Below, in pieces: positions 8,408 to 18,104 of a DNA stretch of 64,000 nt. This DNA is from Acidimicrobiaceae bacterium (GTDB lineage: Bacteria; Actinomycetota; Acidimicrobiia; Acidimicrobiales; Ilumatobacteraceae): contig CANFUE010000001.1 in assembly GCA_947450115.1 (NCBI GenBank), forward strand, positions 62,001 to 126,000. Reading direction: 5' to 3'. The position numbers were made by a program, and so were the translations under genes. The notes beneath the pieces were generated by a model. The model was not told the DNA's origin. It worked only from the letters and a program-made list of their open reading frames with translations, and did no database searches. How positions within the stretch are numbered: the first letter of the stretch is position 1; every line of letters starts with the position of its first letter.

Positions 8408-9134
8408 TTGCTCGAAGCTCTTTACGCAAAGTGAACATTTCCTTCAGTATTTTGCGAATGACTGATGGCGAGCTGAGCGTTGACACGCCACGAGTGCGTG
8501 GGAAATAATCGACCCCAAATTGAATAACACTCATTCCGAGTTTCTTTGCTCGGATGACGAGCTCGGCATCAATAAAAGAGCCTTCGCTCTTCAATTCAAT
8601 TTTCTCAAAAATTGAACCGCGGCAAAGCTTGAATGCAAAGTTGATGTCACGCATTTTGACGCCAAAAAATACACGTACGAGTCCGTTATAGAACTGTGAG
8701 TACACAGTACGCACATAGCCTTCGCCAGTTCTGTCGAAACGATATGCGCTCACAATGTCGGCTTCGTAATAGCGCAGCAAGCGCACTGCGCGTCGGACCT
8801 CAAGCATGTCGAAGGGAAGATCGGCGTCGGTGTAAAGAACAAGGTCGCCAGATGCAGTGGCAAAGCCAGTTTTCATTGAACCACCCAATTTGCGATTCAC
8901 AGGGTGATGCACCACTTTGACGCGAGGGTCGCCTTCGGCAGCATTGTCGGCAATTTGTGGGGTCTTATCGGTAGATGCATCATCGATGATGATGAGTTCA
9001 TACGTTTCGATATCGCCATCGGCAATGAGTGCATCGCAGAGTTCACGGCCAGCCGAGAGAGCCCGTTCGAGATAAGCCTCTTCATTCCACATCGGGAAAA
9101 ATATGGAAAGTTTCTTGAAATGTGCAGCGTCCAT
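8394..9134 (-). CDS. Family 2 glycosyltransferase (dolichyl/undecaprenyl-phosphate sugar synthase type)
   Basis: A 246-residue GT-A fold glycosyltransferase. 'LSIFFPMWNEEAYLERAL' opens the nucleotide-sugar binding fold, 'ELIIIDDASTDKT' and 'LVLYTDADLPFDM' supply the metal-binding Asp residues (DAD near 107-109), and 'DINFAFKLCRGSIF' resembles the acceptor region of DPM1/GtrB-like enzymes. No transmembrane segments follow the catalytic domain, so it is the soluble or peripheral type. It probably moves a sugar from a nucleotide donor onto a polyprenyl phosphate. The start is placed at the ATG at 9134; the longer frame adds residues unlike the family. Its last 14 bp overlap the L,D-transpeptidase gene, fitting a cell-envelope operon. 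Confidence 0.87.
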   Translation of the reverse strand: MDAAHFKKLSIFFPMWNEEAYLERALSAGRELCDALIADGDIETYELIIIDDASTDKTPQIADNAAEGDPRVKVVHHPVNRKLGGSMKTGFATASGDLVLYTDADLPFDMLEVRRAVRLLRYYEADIVSAYRFDRTGEGYVRTVYSQFYNGLVRVFFGVKMRDINFAFKLCRGSIFEKIELKSEGSFIDAELVIRAKKLGMSVIQFGVDYFPRTRGVSTLSSPSVIRKILKEMFTLRKELRAIESD

Positions 9135-9196
9135 AGCGGTGTTTAGGCTAGTGGCGCAGACCCAATGCGCGACACCGCTCACGAACCTCGTGGCAG

Positions 9197-9202
9197 TAGC
9201 GT
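9197..9202 (+). promoter_or_regulatory. -10 box TAGCGT, leaderless
   Basis: TAGCGT ends 6 nt before the ATG at 9209. No Shine-Dalgarno is visible. Confidence 0.5.
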
Positions 9203-9208
9203 AAGCAC

Positions 9209-9625
9209 ATGGCTACGGGCGAACGGATATGGCAATTCTTTACCCCACTCTCTCGCGCCTGGAACCGTGTCCTATTTCTCACGTGGGCACTTTTCGCCGT
9301 GGCGATGGGTTTTTTGGCAGCAACGAGCCAACGCACGGGAAAACGTCTGTGGTGGGTCGATGCCCACGGCATGCACCTCTTTTTTACCATTGCCCTCATC
9401 TACTTCAGCGCCGTTGTGGTCATGGGGCTTGCAATCAAACAGTCGCGATTCGCCATGGCTGTGGCAGTTCTCTGTGGCATTGCCCACATTGTGAGCGCCA
9501 GTTTCGACCTCTCGGGCATAACTGGGTCGGCTACCGCCGCATTCATACTGGCTATTTCCACCCTTGCCGCAAGCCTCGCTTGTAGTGCCGGCATCGGACA
9601 GCGCCCCGGCACAACAGCCCAGTAA
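9209..9625 (+). CDS. Hypothetical four-helix membrane protein
   Basis: A 138-residue protein with four predicted membrane helices: 'VLFLTWALFAVAMGFLAAT', 'HLFFTIALIYFSAVVVMGLA', 'AMAVAVLCGIAHIVSASFDL' and 'AAFILAISTLAASLACSAGI'. I do not recognise a family, and no catalytic motif is visible. It is transcribed away from the glycosyltransferase gene, with only 74 bp between the two starts, so their promoters overlap or abut. The TAGCGT box 6 nt upstream supports this ATG. The hydrophobic layout argues that it is a real gene. Confidence 0.75.
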   Translation: MATGERIWQFFTPLSRAWNRVLFLTWALFAVAMGFLAATSQRTGKRLWWVDAHGMHLFFTIALIYFSAVVVMGLAIKQSRFAMAVAVLCGIAHIVSASFDLSGITGSATAAFILAISTLAASLACSAGIGQRPGTTAQ

Positions 9626-9682
9626 AGCCTCCTCTGAATGAGCACTAGTCTGACTAGAAATTGAGAGTGGTGGGGGCTACAC

Positions 9683-9916
9683 ATGCGCACGATCAAACAT
9701 CCATTATCTGGGGCTCTATACGACCTCACGAACGACGGCACTGTCTTGGTGCAAAAAGATGGAGCTACGGGCGAGTTCACCAGTGAAGGCAGATACATCA
9801 CTGGCGCCATCAAACAATGCGACCCGCATATTTGTGTGTGGATCGCCGGTCGCCAAGTTCCTTCGAATCCTCGCGCAGGCGCACAATCACTCATCGACGA
9901 CAAAGGAAGCAAATGA
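9683..9916 (+). CDS. Small hypothetical protein upstream of a Rieske oxygenase
   Basis: A 77-residue soluble protein ('MRTIKHPLSGALYDLTNDGTV' at its start) that I cannot place in a named family. The N-terminal half reads like a short beta-rich domain (GALYDL, TVLVQKDGATGEFTSEG, RYITGA), followed by a 'CDPHICVWI' stretch with two Cys. Its stop codon overlaps the ATG of the Rieske oxygenase (ATGA), so the two are translationally coupled, and a role with that enzyme (assembly or substrate-related) is a fair guess but no more. A purine-rich GGTGGGGG sequence lies upstream of the ATG as a possible ribosome-binding site. Confidence 0.75.
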   Translation: MRTIKHPLSGALYDLTNDGTVLVQKDGATGEFTSEGRYITGAIKQCDPHICVWIAGRQVPSNPRAGAQSLIDDKGSK

Positions 9917-11277
9917 GCATCACATCGAACGATAAAACTTCTGCTCGCTCACCGGGCCTCAACTATCAAGATCTTCACGAGCGCGACTCGCGCCCTGTCC
10001 CTGAAGTTTTGCGTTGGCAAAGTGGTGGCTGGCTTGGAGACGAAGATATCCCTGTATCGCGTTACACGAGCCGTGAATTCCATGAGCTTGAAAAAGAGAA
10101 AATGTGGAAGCGCGTTTGGCAAATGGCGTGCCGCGAAGAAGACATTCCCGAAGTGGGCGACACGCTGGTGTACGAAATTTGCGATATCTCATTGCTCGTA
10201 GTGCGCACTTCAGAAAGCGAAATTAAGACCTACTACAACGCTTGCCTGCACCGTGGCCGACAACTCCGCGAGTTCGACGGCAATGCACAGGAACTGCGCT
10301 GTCCATTTCACGGTTTTTGCTGGAATCTCGACGGTTCGCTCAAACAAGTTCCTTGTGAATGGGACTTCCCCCATGTTGACAAAGCTGAGTGGAGTCTTCC
10401 CGAAGTAAATGTTGCAACATGGGGCGGATTCGTATTCATCAACCTCGACCCAAACTGCGAGTCATTTGAATCATTCCTCGGAGATTTCGGATGGCACTTT
10501 GAAAAGTGGCCGTTAGAGAAGCGCTACAAGAGCGTTCACGTTGCACGCATTTTTCCTTGTAACTGGAAAGTAGTGCAAGACGCTTTTAGCGAGGCATTCC
10601 ACGTGGTTGCAACTCACCCACAATTGCTCGCTGCTATTGGCGATGCAAACTCACAGTACGACTGGAAAGATAACTATTCGCGCGCAATTACCCCGAATGG
10701 AACACCAAGTCCGCACATCAAGTGGACTCCCACCGAACAAGAAATGTTCGATGCAATGTCTGACCGCAGGCTTGATGAACCACCAATTGTCACACTCGCC
10801 GATGGAGCCACGGCTCGTTCTACCGCTGGCGACGGCGGACGCGCGATGTTGAAAGAAGTACTTGGCGATGCAGCCGACGAAATCAGCGATGCTGAACTTA
10901 GTGACAGCATTTATTACACGCTGTTTCCTAACTTCCACCCGTGGGGCGCCTACAACCGCATCTGCTATCGCTTTCGCCCCTACGAAGACCGTCACGACAT
11001 GTCGGTGATGGAATGCATGTACCTCGAGCCATACGATGAGTCGCAGCCAAAACCACCAGCGGTTCCCATTCATTGGCTTGGTGTTGACGACGACTGGGCA
11101 GAAGCTCCTGAACTCGGTTTGCTTGCTCGCGTCTTTAACCAAGACACGTACAACTTGCCAAAGGTGCAAAAAGGTCTCAAGAGCATGAAAAAGCCTGGGG
11201 TCACCTTGGCCAACTATCAAGAGACGAAAATACGTCACTTCAATAAGTTGCTCTCTGACTGGATCGCAAAGCCGTAG
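9913..11277 (+). CDS. Rieske non-heme iron aromatic ring-hydroxylating oxygenase, alpha subunit
   Basis: A 454-residue oxygenase. The Rieske [2Fe-2S] ligands are Cys111, His113, Cys130 and His133 (CLH...CPFH). The C-terminal catalytic domain has 'DAFSEAFHVVATHPQ', where the His residues plus a later Asp would bind the mononuclear iron. The length and the bulky N-terminal extension fit the alpha subunits acting on aromatic or other ring substrates. It overlaps the preceding 77-residue gene by 4 nt. No ferredoxin reductase or beta subunit gene is next to it; the [3Fe-4S]/[4Fe-4S]-type ferredoxin at 19.7 kb is too far away to assign as partner. The substrate cannot be told from the sequence. Confidence 0.92.
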   Translation: MSITSNDKTSARSPGLNYQDLHERDSRPVPEVLRWQSGGWLGDEDIPVSRYTSREFHELEKEKMWKRVWQMACREEDIPEVGDTLVYEICDISLLVVRTSESEIKTYYNACLHRGRQLREFDGNAQELRCPFHGFCWNLDGSLKQVPCEWDFPHVDKAEWSLPEVNVATWGGFVFINLDPNCESFESFLGDFGWHFEKWPLEKRYKSVHVARIFPCNWKVVQDAFSEAFHVVATHPQLLAAIGDANSQYDWKDNYSRAITPNGTPSPHIKWTPTEQEMFDAMSDRRLDEPPIVTLADGATARSTAGDGGRAMLKEVLGDAADEISDAELSDSIYYTLFPNFHPWGAYNRICYRFRPYEDRHDMSVMECMYLEPYDESQPKPPAVPIHWLGVDDDWAEAPELGLLARVFNQDTYNLPKVQKGLKSMKKPGVTLANYQETKIRHFNKLLSDWIAKP

Positions 11278-12711
<1,434 letters not shown>

Positions 12712-13899
12712 CTACTGCGCAAGTACGCGTTGCATGAGTTCTGCAAGAAGCGCTATTCGTGGTGCAATGCTGTCGACAACAACATGCTCTGTTTCGCCAT
12801 GCGCACCGCCACCCACTGCACCTAAGCCGTCGAGAGTGCGAATGCCGAGTGCCGCCGTGAAGTTACCATCGGAGCCTCCGCCTACGGAGACCCCATTGAT
12901 ACTTTCTGCCATCACTGCACGTTGAGACTCCACCGCGAGTGCAAACAATTCTTTCGACATTGAAGAATGCATTGGCGGGCGATGCAATGAACCACTCACA
13001 GAAATGCTGGCCCCCGGCACAACAGGAACAAGTGAAGACATCAGTTTCTCAACGCGAATTTTTTCTTCCGGCACAACAACACGAGCATCTACTAACACCT
13101 GCGCCTCTGCAGGAACGGTGTTGTCGGTTGTTCCTGCGCTGGCCACCGTGGGCGTGACCGTGGTACCAAGTTCTGCATTACCAAAAGTAGAAATACGTTG
13201 TACTTGGTGTGCGAGTTCCAGTAGAGCGTTGATTCCCTTTTCTGGTTCTAAACCAGCATGTGAAGCCCGACCGCTGATACGCACGTCAAATGTTCCTGTG
13301 CCCTTGCGTGCAATTTTCAATGCCCCGCCATCGGCACTTGGTTCAAGCACAAGTACAGCACCAGTTTTGCCGAGTGCCAGTGCGCGCTCTTCAATGAGCG
13401 CCCGACTCGTAGAGGAACCAATTTCTTCATCGGCGGTCCACAACATTTCAATTCCTGAAGTGTCAACTCCAGAACTTTGCAAAATTGCTACGGCATAAAT
13501 TGCCTGCACAATTCCTGCAGCCATGTCGAATACACCTGGCCCGCGTAATACCCTGCCATCGTTATTAAAGGGCCGTGTGGCAAGAGTTCCTAAAGGGTGA
13601 ACAGTGTCGTGATGTCCTAACAACAAAATCTGCGGATCACCACTTGCCGGCATATACACATGTGGACCCACAGGGGAATGGATCTGCACCGACGAACGTC
13701 CTGCAACACGTTGAATGATGCTCTCTAACATTGCAGCACTTTTTGCCACTTGGCCTGCATCGCGAGAAGGAGACTCGATATTGACCAATGCCTCAATATC
13801 GCCCACGATGTCGGATAACTGCAGCTGAGCGGCGGCAAGGAAAGGATGCATCCCTAGATGTTGCCACGACGCCCACCACTTTCGTAGCCAATTTCGCAT
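12712..13899 (-). CDS. M20 family metallopeptidase (carboxypeptidase G2-like)
   Basis: A peptidase of about 395 residues with the two-domain M20 layout. The metal-binding positions are His and Asp in 'LLGHHDTVHP' and 'GPGVFDMAAGI', and the catalytic Glu-Glu in 'WTADEEIGSSTSR'. The dimerisation domain starts with 'GRASHAGLEPEKGINAL' and the C-terminal metal ligand lies in 'GAVGGGAHGETEHVV'. It probably releases a C-terminal amino acid or deacylates a small peptide or amino acid derivative. No signal peptide is obvious. Two starts are possible (ATG 13899 with a close GAGG, or ATG 13851). The divergent lipase starts only 11 bp away. Confidence 0.9.
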   Translation of the reverse strand: MRNWLRKWWASWQHLGMHPFLAAAQLQLSDIVGDIEALVNIESPSRDAGQVAKSAAMLESIIQRVAGRSSVQIHSPVGPHVYMPASGDPQILLLGHHDTVHPLGTLATRPFNNDGRVLRGPGVFDMAAGIVQAIYAVAILQSSGVDTSGIEMLWTADEEIGSSTSRALIEERALALGKTGAVLVLEPSADGGALKIARKGTGTFDVRISGRASHAGLEPEKGINALLELAHQVQRISTFGNAELGTTVTPTVASAGTTDNTVPAEAQVLVDARVVVPEEKIRVEKLMSSLVPVVPGASISVSGSLHRPPMHSSMSKELFALAVESQRAVMAESINGVSVGGGSDGNFTAALGIRTLDGLGAVGGGAHGETEHVVVDSIAPRIALLAELMQRVLAQ

Positions 13900-13904
13900 A
13901 ACCT
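13899..13904 (+). promoter_or_regulatory. -10 box TAACCT, leaderless
   Basis: TAACCT ends 6 nt before the ATG at 13911. It overlaps the first codon of the divergent M20 gene if that starts at 13899. Confidence 0.45.
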
Positions 13905-13910
13905 CACCAC

Positions 13911-15143
13911 ATGCGTCGTTTCTCCCCTGCCTTGTGTCTCTCCCTCGCTGCTCTCGTCGCACTTGTTTCCTGCGGCTCCAGTACTTCTGTTGCGCCATCA
14001 ACCACGGCGAGCATTGCAACCACATCAACAGTGTCGGCAACTCCACCCACCACCGCAGTTACACCCACCACCGCTCTATCTGCCGATTTTTATCAACCAC
14101 CGAGCAACCTCAGCACTTTGAAACCTGGCGATCTCATTCGCTCCACTCTTTTTTCCACCACGAATGATTTCACTGCATTTACCGTTCTCTATGCGTCACG
14201 CTCTGTCTCTAATGCACCAGTAGTTGTGAGCGGCATGGTGTGGGTACCCAATACTCCCACCGCTGGTAACCCACTCATTTCTTACGCGCATGGCACCACT
14301 GGCATCGCCGATGAATGCGCACCAAGTAAAAGCAATGGCGCGGGGGAAACGGGAGTCATTGCGAACATATTGGTACCAAAGGGCTATATCTTTGCTGCGA
14401 CCGACTATGAAGGGCTCGGCACGCCAGGCGTGCATCCATATGTTGTAGGCATCAGCGAAGCACACAGCATGCTCGACATCATTCGTGCAGCACGACAACT
14501 TACTGAGTCGAGTGGCAAGTCGGTGGTGTGGGGCCATTCACAAGGTGGTGGCGCGGCATTAATGGCAGCAGAAGTTGCACCGAAGTACGCGCCCGATGCA
14601 CAAGTAATTGGTGCCGTCGGCGGTGCACCTGTTGTTGAACTCGACAAACTGAGCAGCGTCTTTTCCACAACCGACTCTTTTGGTTTCATGTTCATGGTTG
14701 CTGCAGGTTTTCGCGCTGCGTACCCCGACCTTGACCTCTCGAAACTAATGACTCAAAAAGGCCTCGACATGGTTGCTCTCGCCGAAAGCACATGCACCGA
14801 CGTCATTACAACCGTGCGTGGTACCGATGTGAAGACCTACCTCTCCGCTGCATCACTCAATGCCGAACCACTTTTATCGCACCTTGAAGCGAATACTCCG
14901 GGAAATGCAGCAACAAATGTTCCCATTTTTGTGTATCACGGTGAAGCCGACGAGCTCATTCCTGCTGCTACTTCACTCCAGTATTTCCAACGCGCATGCG
15001 CAACGGGCGGGTACAACATTGAACGCAAGACCTACCCTGGGGCTTCACATGTAAGTGTGCTCTTTAGTGCTTCTGAAGATATCCAACGGTGGATTGCTGA
15101 TCGTTTTAACGCAATTGCACCTACCCCGACTCCGTGTGGGTAG
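13911..15143 (+). CDS. Secreted lipase (LIP family) lipoprotein
   Basis: A 410-residue exported alpha/beta hydrolase. The N-terminus is a lipoprotein signal peptide with the lipobox LVSC, giving a lipidated Cys21, followed by a Ser/Thr linker. The catalytic Ser lies in 'VVWGHSQGGGAALMAA', the acid in 'YHGEADELIPAATS' and the His in 'YPGASHVSVLFS'. The 'SYAHGTTGIADECAPS' and 'GVHPYVVGISEAHSMLDIIR' segments match the secretory lipase family (Pfam LIP), known from fungi and actinobacteria. It would act outside the membrane on lipids or esters. A TAACCT box 6 nt upstream suggests a leaderless mRNA. Confidence 0.9.
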   Translation: MRRFSPALCLSLAALVALVSCGSSTSVAPSTTASIATTSTVSATPPTTAVTPTTALSADFYQPPSNLSTLKPGDLIRSTLFSTTNDFTAFTVLYASRSVSNAPVVVSGMVWVPNTPTAGNPLISYAHGTTGIADECAPSKSNGAGETGVIANILVPKGYIFAATDYEGLGTPGVHPYVVGISEAHSMLDIIRAARQLTESSGKSVVWGHSQGGGAALMAAEVAPKYAPDAQVIGAVGGAPVVELDKLSSVFSTTDSFGFMFMVAAGFRAAYPDLDLSKLMTQKGLDMVALAESTCTDVITTVRGTDVKTYLSAASLNAEPLLSHLEANTPGNAATNVPIFVYHGEADELIPAATSLQYFQRACATGGYNIERKTYPGASHVSVLFSASEDIQRWIADRFNAIAPTPTPCG

Positions 15144-15167
15144 TACTGCATCGGCAAAGATATACCT

Positions 15168-16055
15168 ATGGAATTCATTGCCAACTTGATGACCGCCGAA
15201 GAAGACCCCGTTACATGGTCTCAAACACGTGAAGCGGAAGGTTGGCACGTACTGGGATGCGCAGATCACTTCTTTAGCCCCAATAAAAGTTACCCACATG
15301 TTTGGGTCACGCTTGCCACCATGGCGGCTGCAACAAAAAAAGTAAAACTCACCACTTCGTTTGCAAATAATTTATTTCGTTCGCCGGTGGAATTTGCACA
15401 AGCGTCTTTGCAAATGCAGTCGGTCTCGCATGGCAGGTTCGAAGCAGGTCTGGGTGCTGGTTGGGAAAAAGCAGAAGCTGAAGGTTCAAGCATTCGTTAC
15501 CCGAGCCCTAGCGAACGCGCCGGAATGTATATCGAGTCCGCACATATTGTGAGAGAACTTTTCGATACGGGTGGCTGCACTTTTGCCGGCAAGTACTACA
15601 CCATGAATGTTCCAAAAATTGGGCCGATGCCTGCTGCTGGCCCTCCCCCACTCGTTGCATCATTAGGTGGACCACGCACTATTAAAGGCATTGCCCCTAT
15701 TGCTGACCGCGTGGAAATCAAACTCATCTCTGGCATCACACGCAACGGAAGCGTTGACCTTCCGGCAATGACCACGGTTCCCGAGTCGCATTTATACGAC
15801 CTGGTTCAACAAGTACGTGAAGTGAACCCGACGGTTCCGCTGAGCGTATTCATTTTGTGCAGCGTTGGCGAAGATGCGCGCACCACTGCGGTCGCGAACA
15901 TGTTGGGCGATTCGTTTCTTGGTGGGTTCTATGGGTCGGCTGCAAAAGTATCGGAGTCGATGTTTCGCCTCGCTGAGGCCGGCATTGACCGCGTGGAAGT
16001 GAGCCCGTTTACCGAGAGCAGTTTCGCCACGTTGGCGACGAAACTTTTTGCATAA
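15168..16055 (+). CDS. LLM class (F420-type) oxidoreductase
   Basis: A 295-residue luciferase-like monooxygenase-fold protein. It starts with 'MEFIANLMTAEEDPVTWSQT', then shows 'GCADHFFSPNKSYPHVWVTL', 'VKLTTSFANNLFRSPVEFAQ' and 'GRFEAGLGAGWEKAEAEGS', the usual cofactor-binding pattern of F420- or FMN-dependent members, and near the C-terminus 'GIDRVEVSPFTESSFATL'. Substrate and reaction are unknown. The gene follows the lipase by 24 bp and might share its transcript. Two more proteins of this superfamily occur in the window (48.5 kb and 56.9 kb), typical of F420-using actinobacteria. Confidence 0.88.
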   Translation: MEFIANLMTAEEDPVTWSQTREAEGWHVLGCADHFFSPNKSYPHVWVTLATMAAATKKVKLTTSFANNLFRSPVEFAQASLQMQSVSHGRFEAGLGAGWEKAEAEGSSIRYPSPSERAGMYIESAHIVRELFDTGGCTFAGKYYTMNVPKIGPMPAAGPPPLVASLGGPRTIKGIAPIADRVEIKLISGITRNGSVDLPAMTTVPESHLYDLVQQVREVNPTVPLSVFILCSVGEDARTTAVANMLGDSFLGGFYGSAAKVSESMFRLAEAGIDRVEVSPFTESSFATLATKLFA

Positions 16056-16069
16056 AAGTGACGCAGTAG

Positions 16070-16155
16070 TGCCCGGGATGGGACTTGAACCCATACGGCT
16101 ATTTCTAGCCAGGGGGGTTTAAGCCCCCCGCGTCTGCCTATTCCGCCACCCGGAC
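16070..16155 (-). tRNA. tRNA-Leu (anticodon TAA)
   Basis: An 86-nt class II tRNA on the minus strand. The acceptor stem is GTCCGGG/CCCGGGC, the anticodon loop CTTAAAC lies inside a GC-rich stem and gives anticodon TAA, a long variable arm follows (CTGGCTAG...ATAGCC) and the T loop reads TTCAAGT. The 3' CCA is not encoded (A followed by CTA). Decodes UUA. Confidence 0.95.
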
Positions 16156-16162
16156 GCCGCCT

Positions 16163-16513
16163 TTAGGCTACGCGCTCGGAAGCCAAGATCGCACGAGAAA
16201 ACGCGGCGGGCTGTGGCGTGGATTGCAAAAGTTGCTCGACTTCTTCCCATAATGCTGTTCGTAGTGTGCACGACTCGGCGAGTGAGAGCTGGTTGAGCAC
16301 CACGATGCCTTCAATCATGTCGGCAAGGACCCCAGCTAGTGGCCGACCTTTAATGGCCACGGCAACCACGCCGCCGCCTTGGCGACGACGAATGGTTCGC
16401 TGTACCCCAACCACTCGTGGCGGGCTGCGAAACCCTGGAGCAACGAGACCGTACCGCCCGGCCACCGCACCCAGCAGCTGAGCTGCACAAGTAAAGGTGG
16501 CGGTATCGGACAT
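16163..16513 (-). CDS. Hypothetical protein
   Basis: A protein of 116 residues with no family that I recognise. It reads as a small alpha/beta protein ('GVVAVAIKGRPLAGVLADMI', 'EGIVVLNQLSLAESCTLRTA', 'EEVEQLLQSTPQPAAFSRAI') with an Arg-rich patch 'QRTIRRRQGGG'. The start is placed at the ATG at 16513. It ends 7 nt upstream of the tRNA-Leu gene on the same strand, so the tRNA may be processed from the same transcript. It is divergent from the nuclease-like gene. Confidence 0.65.
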   Translation of the reverse strand: MSDTATFTCAAQLLGAVAGRYGLVAPGFRSPPRVVGVQRTIRRRQGGGVVAVAIKGRPLAGVLADMIEGIVVLNQLSLAESCTLRTALWEEVEQLLQSTPQPAAFSRAILASERVA

Positions 16514-16550
16514 ATATGCATCATGACAGCGGGGTGTCACAGCAATTCTC

Positions 16551-16556
16551 TAATGT
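16551..16556 (+). promoter_or_regulatory. -10 box TAATGT, leaderless
   Basis: TAATGT ends 6 nt before the GTG at 16563. Confidence 0.5.
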
Positions 16557-16562
16557 TGCGCC

Positions 16563-17483
16563 GTGAGCGACGCACCTTTCAACCCCATTCAAACCATGGT
16601 GCTCAATGTGCTTGCCAAACGTGGCGACTTTGTTCCCAGTTCTCCCGAGTTAGCAACAGAAGTAGAAGAGCACCTCTGCGACGCACTTTCCCCCATTGTT
16701 GCTCATTACAGCACAAGTAACCCGTTGTGGATCACCAAGCATGCGCTCAGCACCGTGCATGGTTGCGAGGCACACCACGTTGCGTCGCGCGACTCCTTTG
16801 CTTGGACCATTGCATCTGTGCGCGGCACCGTTGCTCACAAAGCAATTGAAATTCTCATTAATTCACGAATGGTGCGCAGCCCTGGCGAATACGTCGACGA
16901 CGCACTCGATCGCATCGTTGAATCAGAACGTGGCACGGCGTCGGACTTCATTGCTTCGCTATCACTTGGCGAACAAGCCGACCTCCGCTCTCAAGTCGTT
17001 GACCTTGTTACCAAATACGAAGACTCATTTCCCAAACTCGAAATGCGCTGGCGCCCGGTAGTGGAAAGCAACGCAAAAGTAGAGCTCTTTGGTGGTGCTG
17101 TTGTGATGAGCACGCGTGCCGACTTAGTGATTGGCGCTCCCGGGAGCAAGGTCATTATCGACATCAAATCAAGCCGTATCATGACGGCCCATCGCGAAGA
17201 CCTGCGTTTTTACTCCCTTGTCGAAACACTGCGCGCCCGGCAATCTCCGCGGCTCACCGCAACATTTTCTCTAGAGACACAACGCATCGATGCTGAAGAC
17301 GTATCTATTTCTACTCTCAGCGTTGCCGTTCATCGCTTGGTTCAAGGCGCACAACTCTTGCATGAACTCGACCAAGAAAAACGCGTGCCTACTCGCCGCA
17401 GCGGCAGTACGTGTTACTGGTGTCCACTCGCCGCTCACTGCAGCGAAGGCCAAGAGTTTTTAACCGGCGACCGCGACGCCTAG
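16563..17483 (+). CDS. PD-(D/E)XK nuclease superfamily protein (RecB/Cas4-like)
   Basis: A 306-residue protein with the RecB-type nuclease pattern. A His lies in 'GTVAHKAIEILI' (near 98), an Asp in 'STRADLVIG' (near 188), and the D-x-K pair in 'VIIDIKSSRIM' (near 200). Four Cys frame the domain: one early (VHGCEAHH, near 67) and three at the end in 'STCYWCPLAAHC'. In Cas4 and AddB that arrangement binds a [4Fe-4S] cluster. There are no CRISPR or AddA genes nearby. A single-strand DNA exonuclease role in repair is likely. It starts at a GTG with a TAATGT box 6 nt upstream. It ends over the convergent VOC gene by 24 bp. Confidence 0.82.
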   Translation: MSDAPFNPIQTMVLNVLAKRGDFVPSSPELATEVEEHLCDALSPIVAHYSTSNPLWITKHALSTVHGCEAHHVASRDSFAWTIASVRGTVAHKAIEILINSRMVRSPGEYVDDALDRIVESERGTASDFIASLSLGEQADLRSQVVDLVTKYEDSFPKLEMRWRPVVESNAKVELFGGAVVMSTRADLVIGAPGSKVIIDIKSSRIMTAHREDLRFYSLVETLRARQSPRLTATFSLETQRIDAEDVSISTLSVAVHRLVQGAQLLHELDQEKRVPTRRSGSTCYWCPLAAHCSEGQEFLTGDRDA

Positions 17484-18089
17484 ATCCATAACAGCAAAAG
17501 GAACGCCGAGTGCGGCACCACTGCGGGCACTGGCAATTCTTCTTCCGGGTTGTGTTGCTGGTTTTGGAGTTCCCAAAATATCGGGGCCCAAAAAAGCACT
17601 CAGGGCATCGATATCGCTGACATTCACCACGAATCCCCACAGATGGGTGTGTTCTACTTGCTCTTGCGCACTCACCACTTCCACCACAACCGAACCCAGT
17701 TTGTGAAATGCCTGTTGCATACCAGGCCCTGCGTCGCGAATACGTTTAACCGGAGCACCAGTTGCCGCAGTAATTGCCGCACAGGTGACATCGAGAGAGT
17801 TTGTGCGCACCACCACATGGTCGACGCCTAAACAACCCACGCGACCTTGAGGAAGAGGAAGCGTCAGCGTATTCAATGCGCGCGCAGTGGGAATAGCGTC
17901 GACGACACCAGCATCGATGTCGGATATTTCCCAAGAAACCATTCCAGCGGGAAGCGTGGAATCAACGACAAGAACTACATCGCCAAGCGAGAACCGCGAC
18001 TCAGATGAAGTTGCCGAAAGAAGGTGGAAGCCAAAAGCCTCCCAAGGTTCCGCAGAACCACCCACCACCACAGCGGTGATGAGACTCAT
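17460..18089 (-). CDS. VOC (glyoxalase/bleomycin-resistance fold) family protein
   Basis: A 209-residue protein with the paired beta-alpha-beta-beta-beta modules of the vicinal oxygen chelate fold. The middle 'VGCLGVDHVVVRTNSLDVTC' with 'AAITAATGAPVKRIRDAG' is the typical start of such a module, and 'SVVVEVVSAQEQ' provides the metal-binding Glu position. 'LWGFVVNVSDIDALSAFLGP' begins another module. The enzyme class is uncertain (isomerase, lyase, dioxygenase or binding protein). It lies 15 bp behind the bL37-like gene and overlaps the 3' end of the nuclease gene. Confidence 0.75.
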   Translation of the reverse strand: MSLITAVVVGGSAEPWEAFGFHLLSATSSESRFSLGDVVLVVDSTLPAGMVSWEISDIDAGVVDAIPTARALNTLTLPLPQGRVGCLGVDHVVVRTNSLDVTCAAITAATGAPVKRIRDAGPGMQQAFHKLGSVVVEVVSAQEQVEHTHLWGFVVNVSDIDALSAFLGPDILGTPKPATQPGRRIASARSGAALGVPFAVMDLGVAVAG

Positions 18090-18104
18090 CGCACGAGGCT
18101 CGAG

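Noticed and set aside
13851-13899. Choice of start for the M20 peptidase
   Set aside because: The ATG at 13851 gives a shorter protein with no Shine-Dalgarno, and the 13899 start has a GAGG placed rather close; I list 13899 but do not consider the choice settled.
16070-16155. tRNA-Sec among the tRNA genes of the window
   Set aside because: The three complete tRNAs are Leu(TAA), Glu(CTC) and Gln(CTG); none has a TCA anticodon or the long acceptor of tRNA-Sec.
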